The notes: generated from the letters alone by a model not told the origin. 64,000 nt of DNA from Dillenia suffruticosa (GCA_033439265.1 JAVTVX010000004.1:19791701-19855700); one strand, 5' to 3'. Positions 30,356 through 42,649 are shown, numbered from the stretch's first letter. Translations and numbers: made by a program.

Positions 30356-32000
30356 GAATCATTGGGTTTAGTGTACTTTAACATTTCTCCTTATATACTG
30401 TTTTAGATGCTTATTTTAATATATGACATGTATGCATTAATGAGTCACATATTTATTTCCTGCATCATTTGTTGTCATATATTGTGATCTTGTGATTAAA
30501 AGATGTGTCAGGCAGGCATGGTCGACTCTCTCACACGAGTGACCACCTCCGACTCTGAGTGAGCGGAGATGAGACGGATTCTAGTCGTAAGAGGCTTTGA
30601 GAGTAGCCCTACTAGAACATAAGTCGCCCTGATATGTGTTCAGGATGAGGTCATATGCGATATGACCGACATGGAAATACCCACATCCATGTTGCCTGTA
30701 AGCAGCCAGGTATGAGATCTCAGATATCACCTGCGATTTGTGATATTGTCTCTGAGTTGCTCTCTCTGAGATCTCTGGGTAAAGTCTTATGTGTAGACTG
30801 AGTCCCGTACCTGTACAGTGTTAGAGAAATCTGACATATGCCCTTTGAGAGATGGGGGAATAACACTGTGGCACGTGTTTCATACCACGTGTGATGAGAC
30901 GACCATGGGATAGTGGGAGCTATTATTTGAGACGATAGTTTGATCATGATCCCCGGTTCCCACTGTGTGAGACCTGAGATCCATTGGGTGGGATCTCTTA
31001 TGCCCTTATTACTTTCGGCTGTCTCTAGAAGTATTGGTTCAGTGTTGCTACTTTAGTCTGTTTACCTATGGCCCGGAAGATAAATTGAGGTCTAAGGGGC
31101 AGGTCTAGGAAAGCAGCTGAATTGAGACCGATAGATTCGAGTTTGGGAAAAGGAAGGCCAATAGTCATTACATCATTGTAATGTATTCATAGGTCGACCT
31201 ATTGTGTTAATCCATGTTGGGATTCAAACATAATAATGAATACATAGTCGAGCAAATTGATTGGGGATCACTTTCGATGAGGAAAGTGGCTCGATGGATG
31301 TAAATACATTGAGTCTGGGGTATAGCGAGTTATTTTTATACTAACAGTGACTTCTCGATCATCCTAACAGGTGTATCGAGAAGTCTTTGCTTGCAGGTGT
31401 ACTCGCCGGTCGCACGACGCCCAATCCAGTATGAAGGTCCAGTAGGGTGATGTGATAAATCGCATGAGTTGCGATCTTGTGATTGACGAAAATGAAATGC
31501 CCTAATGTGCAAGTGGGAGATGTAGGTTATTTATGCCCATTGTGGGGCAATTTGGTAAGAATGAGATAATGGGGTAACTCCCATTATTACTTACCAATAT
31601 TAACCAATATTATTTGGTAACTCCCAAATCTTAACCCTAATGGAGATTATTCTCTTGATTCAATTGAGAAAGTATGATTCCTACCTTGTGTGTTGAGAGA
31701 AGCCATGGGAGGCTACTATGGAGGCTAGGGTTTCACATATTCTCTAGAGAGAGAATAGAGAGAGGGATGGAGATTTTCGCGTAGGAAAATCTCCCATCGT
31801 CAGACGATTCACCGGACACGAGGCTTGAGGCGTCGTGGATTTGAGGTGGTGGTTCGATTGCGTGATCACCATCCGACCGTGCGATCCGTTCGAGGGACAT
31901 CGCGACACGGTGGATTATGGAGACCGCCCAATAGAGGTATTTATCCCGAAAATTGCGGTCTATTTAATTCACGCTTCCGCATGCGCGATTAAATCCAACA
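30356..32000 (+). repeat. Copia 3' region, tandem unit 2 (contains the 3' terminal repeat)
   Basis: It begins ATCATTGGGTTTAGTGTAC, again matching the polyprotein end, and is colinear with unit 1 at roughly 85-90% by eye, with more variation after 31440. It ends CACGCTTCCGCATGCGCG then AAATCCAACA at 32000. The LTR start within the unit was not fixed; TGTACT near 30371 is a candidate. Confidence 0.75.
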
Positions 32001-32425
32001 GTCAGAATACCCTCACTGTCGCAGCCAGCTGCCATGAACCTGTTATCATAGGATGAATATGCAAATGGGCTTCCAGTTAAGTTAATCTCCAAACTCTGAT
32101 CGCGGCATGTTGAGACTATTGGATGGTTGACTGTTATAGTTTGTTCGTAATGTGAGTACGGTGAGTATAGTGAGATATTTAGTACCTCTAACTTAAATTT
32201 GCTCAAGAAAGGTAGGAATTTTGAGGGATTAATAGAAGATCGATTGCAAGTTATCTCAAACCATTGATTGAGATAACACGAATTTGAATTCATTCCAAAT
32301 GGGAATGGGATCTTGATGTCACCGCACGTGTCTGAACAGTTATCTTTTGCCCATTTTTGACCCTTCACTTGCAAAATAGTAAGGCATAGAACTAGATTCA
32401 ACAGAAGGGTTTGCCTTGAAATCAT
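32001..32425 (-). pseudogene. WAK exon 1 (signal peptide and GUB_WAK_bind), cut by the Copia element
   Basis: ATG at 32423-32425 opens a hydrophobic signal peptide (about residues 1-22, LLLNLVLCLTILQVKGQ). A cysteine-rich ectodomain follows with CSDTCGDIKIPFPFG, CYLNQWFEITC, STCRDQSLEINLTG and NRFMAAGCDSEGILT. The CGxxxIPFPFG core is the WAK galacturonan-binding module; secreted to the wall side, it would sense pectin. The frame is open for 141 codons and then stops matching at 32001 where the Copia end begins. A shifted copy of NRFMAAGCDSE is at 61936-61990. It may be the 5' part of WAK-b. Confidence 0.88.
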
Positions 32426-32502
32426 TTTCTATGGGGGCAGGGTAGTTTTAGAAAAATGTGGAATTTATTTTTCTGATGATAAGTTAAGTAACTTGCATTG
32501 CA

Positions 32503-32509
32503 TTATATA
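32503..32509 (-). promoter_or_regulatory. TATA box of WAK exon 1
   Basis: On the minus strand TATATAA lies about 80 bp upstream of the ATG at 32425, a normal distance for a plant promoter with a short leader. It is inferred from sequence and position only. Confidence 0.45.
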
Positions 32510-34090
32510 GGAGGGCAAAAGCATATTGTTTTTGAGTCCCCAAATTTTCCACACCCAATTGGATTGGAAAAAATGCGCTTCTGTCCCACTCAATCACAAG
32601 GATGGCGGAACTAGGGCATTGCGATATCTGGGATGTTTCCCACGCCCAAATTTTCCACGCTGATATAGGGCTTTCACTATCTTGAGAAATTTTCCCCGCC
32701 CAAAATTTCCACTTTTGTGATTGTAATATCTGTGGTTCAGAAGACAATAACAAAATTATTAGCTGTTAATTATTATATAGGGCATTGCAACTTGTCTATA
32801 GCTTTCAGTCTCGAGGGGCCACCCCTGGTGCATTGGACGTGAACAAGAGTCTTGCACAGCTAACTAAAATAGATTTTGCAAGCAATGATGGGATGGTGTG
32901 GTAAGTGTTTGGAGAGACAAGGGGATGTGTGTGGGGAGATGAACGGGTGTTTGAGGGAGACAAAAGGATGCAATAGAGATAGAAATTTCATCTCTAATCC
33001 ATATTAGAATATTTCTCTCTCTAATTTGTGTAAATTAGAGATGGATATTTATTACTATGCCTTAGTGTATTATATCTATATTGAGTTAAAATAAATTTTT
33101 TGTGAAGAAAAGGCACAAAGCAGGGAGAATAATCACTTTTCCATGACATAACAGAAAATTATGTAATTAAATATGGACGTGGACGTAATTGAGAAAATTA
33201 TTTTTTTTTTGGTTAAGTACTTGAGAAAATTATGTAATCCTCAACTGCAGTAAAAAAGGTAAAATCATAATTGCATAATCAAGAAACCCATGGAATTGAA
33301 CCATATTTTTATCTATTTGATGGAATGATTTGATAACTGCTTAATTAATTATTCATGAATAATTGAAAAAATCAATAGTCGAAGAGATATTAAATGATAC
33401 ATTAATGAAAGATCTACTTATGTGGTACACATAGGAAACTCGCTCCTCTGCCCTCCTCATAAGAGAAATACACCCTTTCTATCAAAAACCATTCCTAAAT
33501 AGAGAGATTAGGAGAGAAAAACTGGTTCCTTTATTTTAGATAAGATATTTTCTCCTCCAAATATTTTGGACAACCCTTTTATTCTTTAAAAGTATGTGAA
33601 ATCATGAAATTCTAAGATTATTTGCATAACTTTTTTTTGAGTCCGGAAAAAGAGAACCATGATGAATGAAGTAGCAAAGGAATTAGAGCTCTTTCCGATA
33701 TCCCCAAATGTCCACAACACACCCATGGAGCTCTTCAAAAGTATCAATATCGTGCCCTACTTACAAAGTAAAGTGACCTTACCCCCAATTACCACAGGCA
33801 TTTTAACTTGTAGAGTTACATGCCCTATGAACCTTGTCGAATGACTTGGTCATACAACGACTAGCATTTAAAGGAAAAAGGGACCCAAACAAAAATTGTG
33901 TTGTTTGACACGTTTTCCTAGTTTGATTTAGTCCATTTGAGGTCGTCATAACGTAAGTTTTGGGAAGATTTCTAATTTTTTAAAATCAGGACATCGTCAG
34001 GCCTAGTGGGAGTAGTGAAATGAGAAATAGAAACCGTACCAAATTCATTTTTGTTCCCTCAAAATCAAAGAAAACACTATTGCTCCTTGA
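32510..34090. other. WAK upstream region, no gene seen
   Basis: This is AT-rich non-coding sequence. 32846-33190 is repeated at 62076-62930 (GGAGAGACAAGGG, TGTGTGGGGAGAT, ACGGGTGTTTG, CTAATCCATAT), marking it as the ancestral 5' flank of the WAK genes. A short open frame at 33659-33844 has no recognisable features and no support. 33895-33960 echoes the block at 35420-35475. Confidence 0.55.
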
Positions 34091-34094
34091 GTTG

Positions 34095-35095
34095 ATCTCT
34101 GTCATTCTGGGGGTGTACAAGAATTTTTTTTTTTTTTTTATATAATAACTTCCATCAATTTTATTTATTCTATTTATTTTGACTTGTAAAAGTGATTTTT
34201 TTTTCAAAAATAAATTTCTAAGAAATAATTATCAAAATCTTTTTTATAAAAATTTTAAATTATTATTACGTAAAATATCTTCTCTAACTTTAATTGATTA
34301 AAACATTTAACTCGATTTTCATAATCAATCCATGGGTTGGTATTAATTGTTTTCCCACTTGCAAAGTCATAGAATTTCGGGCTTGGTATTAATTGTAGAA
34401 CTACTTAATGTCATTTTGGAAGTTTTTATACAACACAAACACAAGATCTACATACTTTTAAATTCTCACGGCATATTTTTAAATTATATATATTCTTAAG
34501 ATTCGTTTTATTTTTATATATTTTAATTCTACATATTTTTAAATTTTACATAATTTTCCACAACAATACAATGTTAGATTCTTTGTTCAATCATTTTTCC
34601 TATATGCTTTAAATTTGTACCTAAAAGTCAAAAAGAAAACACAAATTACTTTAGAACTTAGAAAAAATTAAAGGGAATACAACCTCAACAACGGGAATTC
34701 CTTCCTAATGTATTGCATTTTTTCCATCTCAATATATATATTTATGTATATATATATAATTGACCCCTCCTTCAGTTCAGTAGTGTAGCCTACTAATAGG
34801 ACTGACCAATAGAGGGTGATAGTATGGCCATTCAGAGTTGTCACGGTGTCGTTCTGAGGGTGATAATATGGCCTTTAAGACAATTTGTTTTCTTTCTATT
34901 TGACTCGTTGAGTGTTGCTCTCTGTGATTCTGAGGGTGTACAAGAATTTTTTTTTTTTAAATAACTTCCATCAGCTTTATTTTATTCTATTTATAATGAC
35001 TTTTAAAAGTAATTTTTTAACAAATAATTATCAAAATCTTTTTCATAAAAATAATAATTTATTATTATATTAAGAGTCTTCTCTAACTTTAGTTG
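34095..35095 (+). repeat. Local tandem duplication, units 34095-34310 and 34925-35095
   Basis: Both units contain GGGTGTACAAGAATTTTTT, TAACTTCCATCA, AATAATTATCAAAATCTTTTT and TCTTCTCTAACTTTA. Between them, 34330-34640 is a copy of 63470-63720. No genes. The repeat adds to the evidence for repeated unequal exchange. Confidence 0.7.
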
Positions 35096-35476
35096 AGAAT
35101 ATAGGGGAAACTTGCCACAACATTCTCAAATTCAAAATACTTAACTTCAAGGATTAAATTGCACTGTTAAAATTACTTTGACTATGTTTTATAATAATAA
35201 CAATTAAGTGTGTGGGAATTGACCTTCTAATCTTCCGTCAGTTCCGTTTTTGAAGGGGCACAGAGTCGGCCATGTGTTGTGCATCTTGCCTCGATGTGAA
35301 AGGACAGGGCTAGGGTTGGGGACCGTCGGGCTCCCTTTCCTTTTCCTGAGTAGTCTGTTTTGCTATAAAGAATAAAATAGTTGGCCATGGAAGACAGGAT
35401 CATGTTTTCACATTACAATTCGGATATTCACGTTTTCCTGGTTTGACTTACTCCACTTGAGGTTGTAACAATTAGC
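35096..35476. repeat. Intergenic block Q, copy 1 (matches 38341-38700)
   Basis: Shared strings include CTTCAAGGATTAAATTGCAC, TTTTTGAAGGGGCACAGAGT, CGGCCATGTGTTGTGC, TGCCTCGATGTGAAA and CACGTTTTCCT. No conserved frame. The block ends at the insertion that begins about 35477. Confidence 0.78.
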
Positions 35477-36370
35477 CCTGTTATGATATCCAGGTTGAAT
35501 TCGGGTATCACAATACCCGAGCTCGGCTCGAGTATACTATATATGAGCTCAAGCTCGAGCTTGAGCTTGTCAACCTTGTCATTTCTAAAGCTCAAACTTG
35601 ACTCGAAGTGTCATTGAGGAACTCGAATTCGAGTGTCGCGAGTCTCGCGGGGTAAGAATGGGCTCGAGCTAGGAAGCGAGAGGGAGAGAGAGAGAGAGAG
35701 AGGAAGCAAGAGCGAGAGGAAGCAAAACCCTAGAATTTTTTGGAAAGAGAGAAAGAAAGAGAGTTTACCTTCAACTCAGAGAAAGGGATCCTTGAAGACT
35801 TGAGAGCTAGGTCAAGGTGAGAGAAAAACGAATCATCAAACAAATCGTCAAAAGCCTAAGGGAGAAGAAAAAAATCGCAAAAACCCTAAATTCACAGATC
35901 TTGCAAAAACCCTAAACAGAGAGAGAGAGTACCTTTGAATCGACCTCTACGCAATGAAATTGGAGCAGCGACGAAGAGGAGAACAAGATTTTTGTAGCGT
36001 GGAAAGCTTGAACTTCGAAGATCTAAGGATGAGAGCCGAGATGGGAGACGGCGAGAGGAGCTCTGCTGGGGTCACGCGAGAGGAGAGAACACATCGAGAA
36101 TCTAGAATGAGAAACGATGAAAGGGTTTGGAGAAATGACATGTGAAATTACATTTCCGTCCTTCAAATTTTTAAACCCAACAATTATTGCAAAAAACAGC
36201 ATGGGCATACACGTAATTTTGTATGTACCGGATAGCTCAACGGGCCCTCGAGCTCAACACAATATGGGATTGAGCTCGAGCTCAATACAAAAATAGCCAA
36301 GCTCGAGCTCGACCCGAGCTTGAGTTGACCGTGCTCGAGCTCGAGCCTTGACCGAGTAGTGTCACGGTCA
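35477..36370. mobile_element. Probable non-autonomous DNA transposon with GCTCGAG-rich inverted ends
   Basis: The two ends are rich in GAGCTCGAGCTCG words in opposite orientation (35515-35660 and 36240-36350). The interior carries (GA)n at 35690-35703 and a short frame at 35954-36145, judged non-coding. The segment is missing from the equivalent place in the copy at 38676-38700, where flanking block Q continues. Exact terminal inverted repeats and a target duplication could not be fixed, and family (hAT or Mutator-like) is open. Confidence 0.45.
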
Positions 36371-36379
36371 AATATTAAT

Positions 36380-36930
36380 TATGTTTTTTCTTTAAGGAAA
36401 TCAATGCAAGGAAGGGAGAAAGAAGGCGAACTCTTGATATCGTGTTTAAGTGAGGAGCATTTGGTGCCATTAAACCCAAAAGTTATCGGATTTAATATTT
36501 AAGTTTACTATGCAATATGTCTCTGGCAACGTTTTAAAAAATGTAAAACGTTAGAAAATTATAAATGAAATTATGCATTATAAGAATTTAATTTTACAAA
36601 TTGAAAGTAGAAGGAACAGTTTGCAATGTGAACCAAAGTTAAAGGACTGTTTGTGCATTTTATATTTGTACTAGCATGCTAAATTTCTGAAGGCAAAATA
36701 CCCACCGAGATCATCATTCATGTGCGATTTTCTAGGAACGCTCTTATAGCCACTGTTGCAAATGGAAGCACAACGCCCATCACACCTTTCGTTTGATCGC
36801 CACCATTCAACTTTTATTTCTGCTTTGATTTACATGGCGACATGACCCCAAAGTTTTCCTTTTCATATATCCATATTTGAAAAAAAGAAGTAGAAAAAGA
36901 CCAAAAGAAGTGGTTTGGAATAGCTTACAA
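36380..36930. repeat. Intergenic block S, copy 1
   Basis: It matches 39050-39600 and 49360-49880: GTTTAAGTGAGGAGCATTT, GGATTTAATATT, AAGTAGAAGGAA and TTTGCAATGTGAACCAAAG. No coding sequence is seen. Confidence 0.72.
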
Positions 36931-36934
36931 AAAG

Positions 36935-37223
36935 AGGAATAAGTGATTTAAAAGAGAGCGTGGCCCAAAGAGTCTTTCCAATATTTCTTCTTTACCTTTC
37001 CGCCTCCCCCAATTGCTAATAATTTTTTCACGTCAAAAATTTAGCCTATGAATCTTTATCACTTTTCTTCTGTAGAAATAACAGGTCATATCTTTTCTTA
37101 AACTTTTCTAATTTAAATCTGCTTTTACCACTTTGTTCTTTAAACTTATCCTCCATTCACACATGTATGTTCGATCTCTTCTTAGTTTTCCTCCAATGAT
37201 TCTCACCTACAAATTTACCATCT

Positions 37224-37263
<40 letters not shown>

Positions 37264-37545
37264 GGTAAGTTCAAGTGCTGAGACTATTAAGGAGACATGG
37301 GGATAAAAGAGAAATGTGACAGGATGACTCGTATGGGTAGTCATTATGTATTTTCCTAATGAAATGAGTATTATTATGACAACACAAATATTATTAGGGA
37401 AAGTATTTTATTATGAAAAAGAAAAGAATTATGAAAAACATTTTTACTATGAAAAAAGAGAAAAAAATATATATGAAAAAACTCTTCTATTGGTTATGTA
37501 TTATTCAAGCAGAGTAAATTTTCTATTGGTGTCAAATCACAAAAC
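36935..37545. repeat. Intergenic block P, copy 2
   Basis: It is colinear with 3400-4150. This copy has the clearest splice-donor-like site, CTTCCAGGTAAGTTC at 37258-37272, after a pyrimidine tract. No downstream exon was identified. Confidence 0.72.
37224..37259 (+). repeat. C-run and (CT)14 microsatellite
   Basis: A run of C followed by uninterrupted CT repeats lies at the pyrimidine tract of block P. The other copies have shorter CT tracts. Confidence 0.9.
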
Positions 37546-38340
37546 TTAAATCAACAACAACAATAATAATTAAATATTTATCCCCATATTAGGTATATCA
37601 ATTTTTTTACTCTATTATATTTTATTTTATATCGTATGCTTATTTATATAATTAATTTTTTTGTGCAACAATAATAATCATTCTTTTTTCTCACTAAATG
37701 GAGTTGACAATATGTATATTTTTATATTTTTATATTATATTTTATATTATATTTTTATCTATATTTAGATAATTGATATTTAAATAATTTATATCATGTT
37801 TTCTTGTCGTTATCCAATGTTTTTTTAGATTTTCCTTTCCCTCGCTTAATAAGGTTTTTTTTTCTAATGATAAGATAATTAACTTGGATCATATTATATA
37901 GGAATCCAAAAGCAATTCTTGTTCTCTATCAGGTCCCAAGTTTTCCACGACCAATTTGAATGGTAAAAACTGCGGCTCGGTCCAACTCAGCGTGTGATCT
38001 AAAGCATTTGACACACGGCTCCGTCCAACAAAAGAGTACCTAACTAAAGCTTTGGTTCAAGGAATATATGAAATTCTACTGTTTACCCAGTGTACTTCCA
38101 CGAAGGACTCGAAGAGCTGAACGAGAGGCATTGTTCGACGTTAGTTGCTCTTTTGTTTTACTTTTATAAAGCAGAAATCTCATGTATTATGATTTGAAAT
38201 ACACCCCAATTTACTAGCATGAGAATGTTTTTATCAAGGACAATTGAAGTTCAAAAAAACGGAGTTTTGTAAAGCGAAACCTAAACCTGGGGTACTGTTG
38301 TTCACACACACACACACACATATTCTAATAAGAATTGAGT
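37546..38340. other. Unassigned AT-rich spacer
   Basis: No gene or element recognised. 37860-38030 resembles the region just upstream of WAK exon 1 at 32475-32600 (AAGCAATTCTTGTT, CCAAGTTTTCCAC). That suggests a further, more diverged WAK promoter copy without its exon. (CA)n at 38303-38320. Confidence 0.45.
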
Positions 38341-38700
38341 GTAATTGCAATAACTTCAAGGATTAAATTGCACTGTTAAAATTACTTTCACAAAGTGTCA
38401 TAATAACAAGACTCAATTGTGTGGGAATTGACCTTTAAGTCTTCCGTCCGTTCCCTTTTTGAAGGGGCACAGAGTCGGCCATGTGTTGTGCCCCCTGCCT
38501 CGATGTGAAAGCATGGGGCTTGGTTGGGGACACTTGGGCCCCTTGTCCTTTTTGTGACTAATCTGTTTTTGCTATAAAGAACAAAAGAGTCGGCCATGTA
38601 AGGGAGAAGGATTCTCATGTGATCACATTACAATTGGGTTATTCACGTTTTCCTAGTTTGACTTACTCCCCTTTAGCTTGTAACAATATAAGTTTTGGGT
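38341..38700. repeat. Intergenic block Q, copy 2
   Basis: It is colinear with 35096-35476. It runs on without interruption at the point where copy 1 holds the 35477-36370 insertion. Confidence 0.78.
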
Positions 38701-38789
38701 ACTTGATAGCTATGTCCTAAACTATACGATTTCTTTTTCCTTTTAATTATAAAATTTTCAACATTGAAAATTACAAGAATTTGATTTTG

Positions 38790-39600
38790 GAATTTTTAAA
38801 TAATGACACCAAAATATCTATAAATAAGGGGGTTTAATTTTATTCTACATATTTTTCTCTAAGTAGTCAAATTTAAAATTGTAGTTTAGTTTACAATAGC
38901 ATTATTAAATTAAAAATATCATGAAAATATATAAGGTCCCTTAATTAATATGGATAAATTACAAGTATCCTAATGTTTATTCACGCACTTTGCATTACCC
39001 TGTATAAAAAATAAATAAATAAACTAACTTTGTACTTTATGCTTTTTCTGTAGGGAGAGCATTGCTCGGAAGGGAGAAAAATTACCCGAACTCCTAATAT
39101 TGGGTTTAAGTGAGGAGCATTTAGCACCACTAGATGCAAAGATCATCGGATTTAATATTTATGTTTGGATGGCACTTTGCAGCTTGGATCTATCAATATT
39201 TTAAAAAGCCTAAAATGTTAGAAAATTGTAAATGTTCTTGGTAGAAATTACACATTATAAGAGTTTAATTTTATAAATAAAAAGTAGAAGGAATAGTTTG
39301 CAATGTGAACCAAAGTTAAAACACTGTTTGTGCTTTTTTTTTTAAAGCATGCTAAAGTTCTGAAGGCAAAATCCAGAGAGGTTAATTTTATAAAATCATA
39401 TAGTTTCGGGTCCTTTTTAGAATATCAGGAGTAAAAGGGATCAAAATCTTGTTGCTGATCGACTCAAAAATTTACGAAATGTTCTTGCATTTTACTCTTT
39501 TCTCTTTTGTGTCATCAATAATGTTCGATTTTCGAGGAATGCTCTTGTAGCCACTGCTGCAAATGGGAGTAAAACGCCTATTACACTTTTTGAGATACAC
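38790..39600. repeat. Intergenic block S with left extension, copy 2
   Basis: It matches 49175-49880 along its length (TTTTTCTCTAAGTAGTCAAA, AAGGTCCCTTAATTAATATG, GTGAACCAAAGTTAAA). The left part, 38790-39000, is missing from copy 1. Non-coding. Confidence 0.75.
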
Positions 39601-40370
39601 AAGTTGATCATTTTGACATGAAAATGGAAAAGGTAAAGACCAGAGGGTAAATCAAAGAAGACATTGTGAGGATCCAAAGACACGAAGGCAAGGGAAGTGG
39701 CGTTTTTAGGATTTGACTTTGTGAGTGAACAGTTAGGTTAGGTTATGGTTCACACGGCAACACACCTAAAAGGGCCTTTTGAAGAAGGAAACATCACACT
39801 TCATTCACGGGCATTGTTCAATCCTAATGCAATGATAAAAGTTTTTTGATACCCTCCTTTTCAAATAACACCTTTACGTCTTCAATGCAGCTGGCTTAAA
39901 GATCTGGGTCCTACCTTACCCCTCCGGAGTGTGATGCTTCAAGGAAGAAAAGGTCTTATTGCATTCAATCATGGTGTGGAAATAGTGGTTGATCGTTGTG
40001 CACAACTTGTGGTCTCCTTTTTATTGAGACTCTTTCTTTGGACTCGGTTCTCTCTCTCTCTCTCTCCCTCTTGCTTGATCGAACCCTAAGTAATCTGGTT
40101 TAAACTACTGCTCAACCCTTTATTGAAAAAATCTTTTTGAACATAAATTTTTTATTTTCAAAATTCGAACTAACTTTTCATTAAAGACCTAGCATCCTTC
40201 CCAATAAAGTAACTATTCATCGGTTCTCTCTCATTTTGGCTTAAATTTGTGGCTTGGCTTCAAACTAGTACTAGTTTCTCTTAACCTACTCGAGTCATTA
40301 CAATTAGATTAGTGAAATGAAGGGAAAGTTTAATGGGTTCCCATAATTTATATTTTAGGATTTGTTCCTT
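39601..40370. other. Copy-specific insertion, unassigned
   Basis: Related copies pass from block S to block P in under 100 bp (36780-36860). Here about 770 bp intervene with no recognised coding sequence. (CT)n at 40050-40066. I could not find terminal repeats. Confidence 0.4.
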
Positions 40371-40374
40371 GAAA

Positions 40375-41110
40375 AGGCTTCTTTGCATATATCCCTAGTT
40401 GAAAAAAAAAAAGAAAAAGGAAAGACTAAAAGAAGTGGTTTGGAATAGCTTACAAAAAGAGGAAAAAGATGATTAGAAAGGGTGCATGGCCGGAAGAGTC
40501 TTTTCCGACATTTCTTCTTCACTTTTCCCCCTCCCCCTTTTATTCTATCTATCGCTAATAATTTTTTCACACCACAATTCTAGGCTATGAATCTTTATTG
40601 CTTTTCTTCTGTAAAATTATCATGCCATATCTTATCTTAAATTTTTCTAATTTAAATCAATTTTTACCTTTGCATTCCTTTTGTCATCCATTCATACATA
40701 TATACATTCGATCTTTCTTTCTTTACTCCAAAGACTCTCACCGTCTCCCATAAAAACCCCTTCCCTCTCTCTCTCTCTTTTGGGTAAGTTCTGGTGCTAA
40801 GACTATTAAGGAGACATGGGGATAAAAGAGAAATGTGCCCGGATGGGCTCGAGTGGCTAGTGATTATGTATTTTCCTAATGAAATGAGTATTATAATGAC
40901 AGCACAAATATTACTAGTGAAGTATTTTTATTATAAAAAAAGAAAAAAAATTATGAAAAGAAGAAAAAAAAATATGAAAAATCTCTTATGTAGGTTATGT
41001 CTTATTCACGTAGAGTAAATTTTCTTTTATTATCAAATCACAAAAATCAAACAACCAAAAAAGGCTTTTTGAGTCCAAAAGCTAAAAAACCAGTAGCGGA
41101 AGAGAATAAT
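40375..41110. repeat. Intergenic block P, copy 3
   Basis: It is colinear with 36860-37545. At its right end AAAACCAGTAGCGGAAGAG (41093-41111) is the empty form of the site holding the solo LTR at 4212-5651. The segment AAACCAGTAGCGGAA is repeated 40 bp further on. Confidence 0.72.
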
Positions 41111-42287
41111 CTTCATCCAAACAAACGCAAACCAGTAGCGGAAAGCTAACGGGCCCAAAATTTGGCCATGGGCCATTTTAGCTGGTCAATCTGCCGGCCC
41201 ATCTTCTAGATTTTTTTTTTAACGGACTCGTATCCGAATTTCGTCTGATTAATCCGATTCAATCATTATGAATCCATTAAGGGAATGATTCTCTCAAATC
41301 CTATTTCTCAATTCTCATTGCTCGAATCCGAGATTTATGGTTAAAGGGAATACAATGTCCTATCACTACATCTATGAAAGTTTGGTCCATATGCTATAAC
41401 GTCACAAGTTGAGTTTGTATTCATCAATATACTGCACTCTCACTATCGGATAGCTAGTCTAATAGATAAGGATGATAGGTCTTTTAATCAAATTTTGGAT
41501 TCGAATTTAGGGATGGAGAAAATTATGTTAAGAGAGGTCACTCCCAAATTGAGCCCGACAACTATTGATCCGAATTAGTCAGAACATGATTTCAAATACA
41601 AATTGGTATATAAAAAAATTCACCGCACTCTCTAGGCATGCCCTAGTACTAAAGAATGTTGTTCATTGTCAGCACCGGGATATCTATTTAAATCAGGACT
41701 TTTATCGAGAACTAAATTTCACTATAGCATTCACTAAAAAATCTAATTTATTGACACAAAAAGATGTAACTACCAATTTCCAAGTGATTAATGTAAAAAA
41801 GACTTGTTTGAATTCAACAATTTAATTATCAAGCAACACTACTAGAAATCTAGATATTAGCAATAGAAATATCCGTTACTAAAAGTAAAAAATCCGTTGT
41901 TAAAATATATTAACAACGAATTTTTTCCGTCACTGAAAACTATCTTACTAAATATTAGCGACGGAAAAAATCCATTGTTAAATATTAGCGACGGAAAAAA
42001 TCTATCGCTAAATCTGTCACTAATCCATCGTTGATAGAAAAAAATTTGTAAGCTAATCCGTCGTTGATAGAAAAAAATTTGTAAAAATATCAGCGACATA
42101 TTTTCCGTCGCAAATTCTAGAACCCTTACGCGTGCATACGCGCCCAAATGCCCGCCCTGCCCGGGCCTTCACGCGCGCCACCTGGTCCTACGAACCCGCC
42201 CGCACACTCCCACATGTGTGCCCGCCAGCCCGCTCGCACCTGTGCACCCGTGCACCCTGCATTTTGTTGCGACAAATGTGTCTTCAT

Positions 42288-42345
42288 CAAGAATCAAACC
42301 CGCGTGGTGGAGATGAAATATGAGTCGTCCAACCACCATGCCACA
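42288..42345 (-). repeat. tRNA-like segment inside the CACTA element
   Basis: On the minus strand TGGCATGGTGGTTGG (A-box-like) is followed 27 bases later by GGGTTTGATTCTT (B-box-like). The arrangement and the adjoining GC-rich sequence parallel 10279-10345. Confidence 0.48.
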
Positions 42346-42649
42346 ATCCGTTTTGTGATATCTTTTTTTTTTTTATTTATTATCTAACTCTGTTTTCTTT
42401 TAGTATTAATCTCACTCTCACTTTTTTGAAAAAAGAAATTTATCTTATTCTCACAATTTTTTTTTATCTCACTCGCATCTCTTTTTTTCTTTTCCTTTAC
42501 CTTGAGATAATTTTTTTCATTGAATATTCTCATTGAATTTTTCTAATTATTTAAATTTGATATTGATTAAATTTGCGATAAATAAAGAAATAAAATATTT
42601 CTTTGATTAATTAAGATAGAGTAGCAAATTATTTTTTTCCCCATTAAAT

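Larger units (their letters stand above)
23359..32000 (+). mobile_element. Copia retrotransposon with intact polyprotein and abnormal ends
   Basis: It has a primer-binding site (23524-23535), a long leader, an uninterrupted polyprotein in Copia order (gag, PR, IN, RT, RH) and a 3' region ending AAATCCAACA at 32000, directly against WAK exon 1. The left side is anomalous. Only about 160 bp precede the primer site, they lack a full match to the 3' terminal repeat, and nearly all of that is an inverted copy of the leader. The 3' region is present twice in tandem. No matching target-site duplication was found at the two ends (GTCAG follows 32000). Confidence 0.85.

Noticed and set aside
33659-33844. 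61-residue plus-strand frame in the WAK upstream region
   Set aside because: No domain, no conservation in the other upstream copy and no promoter evidence.
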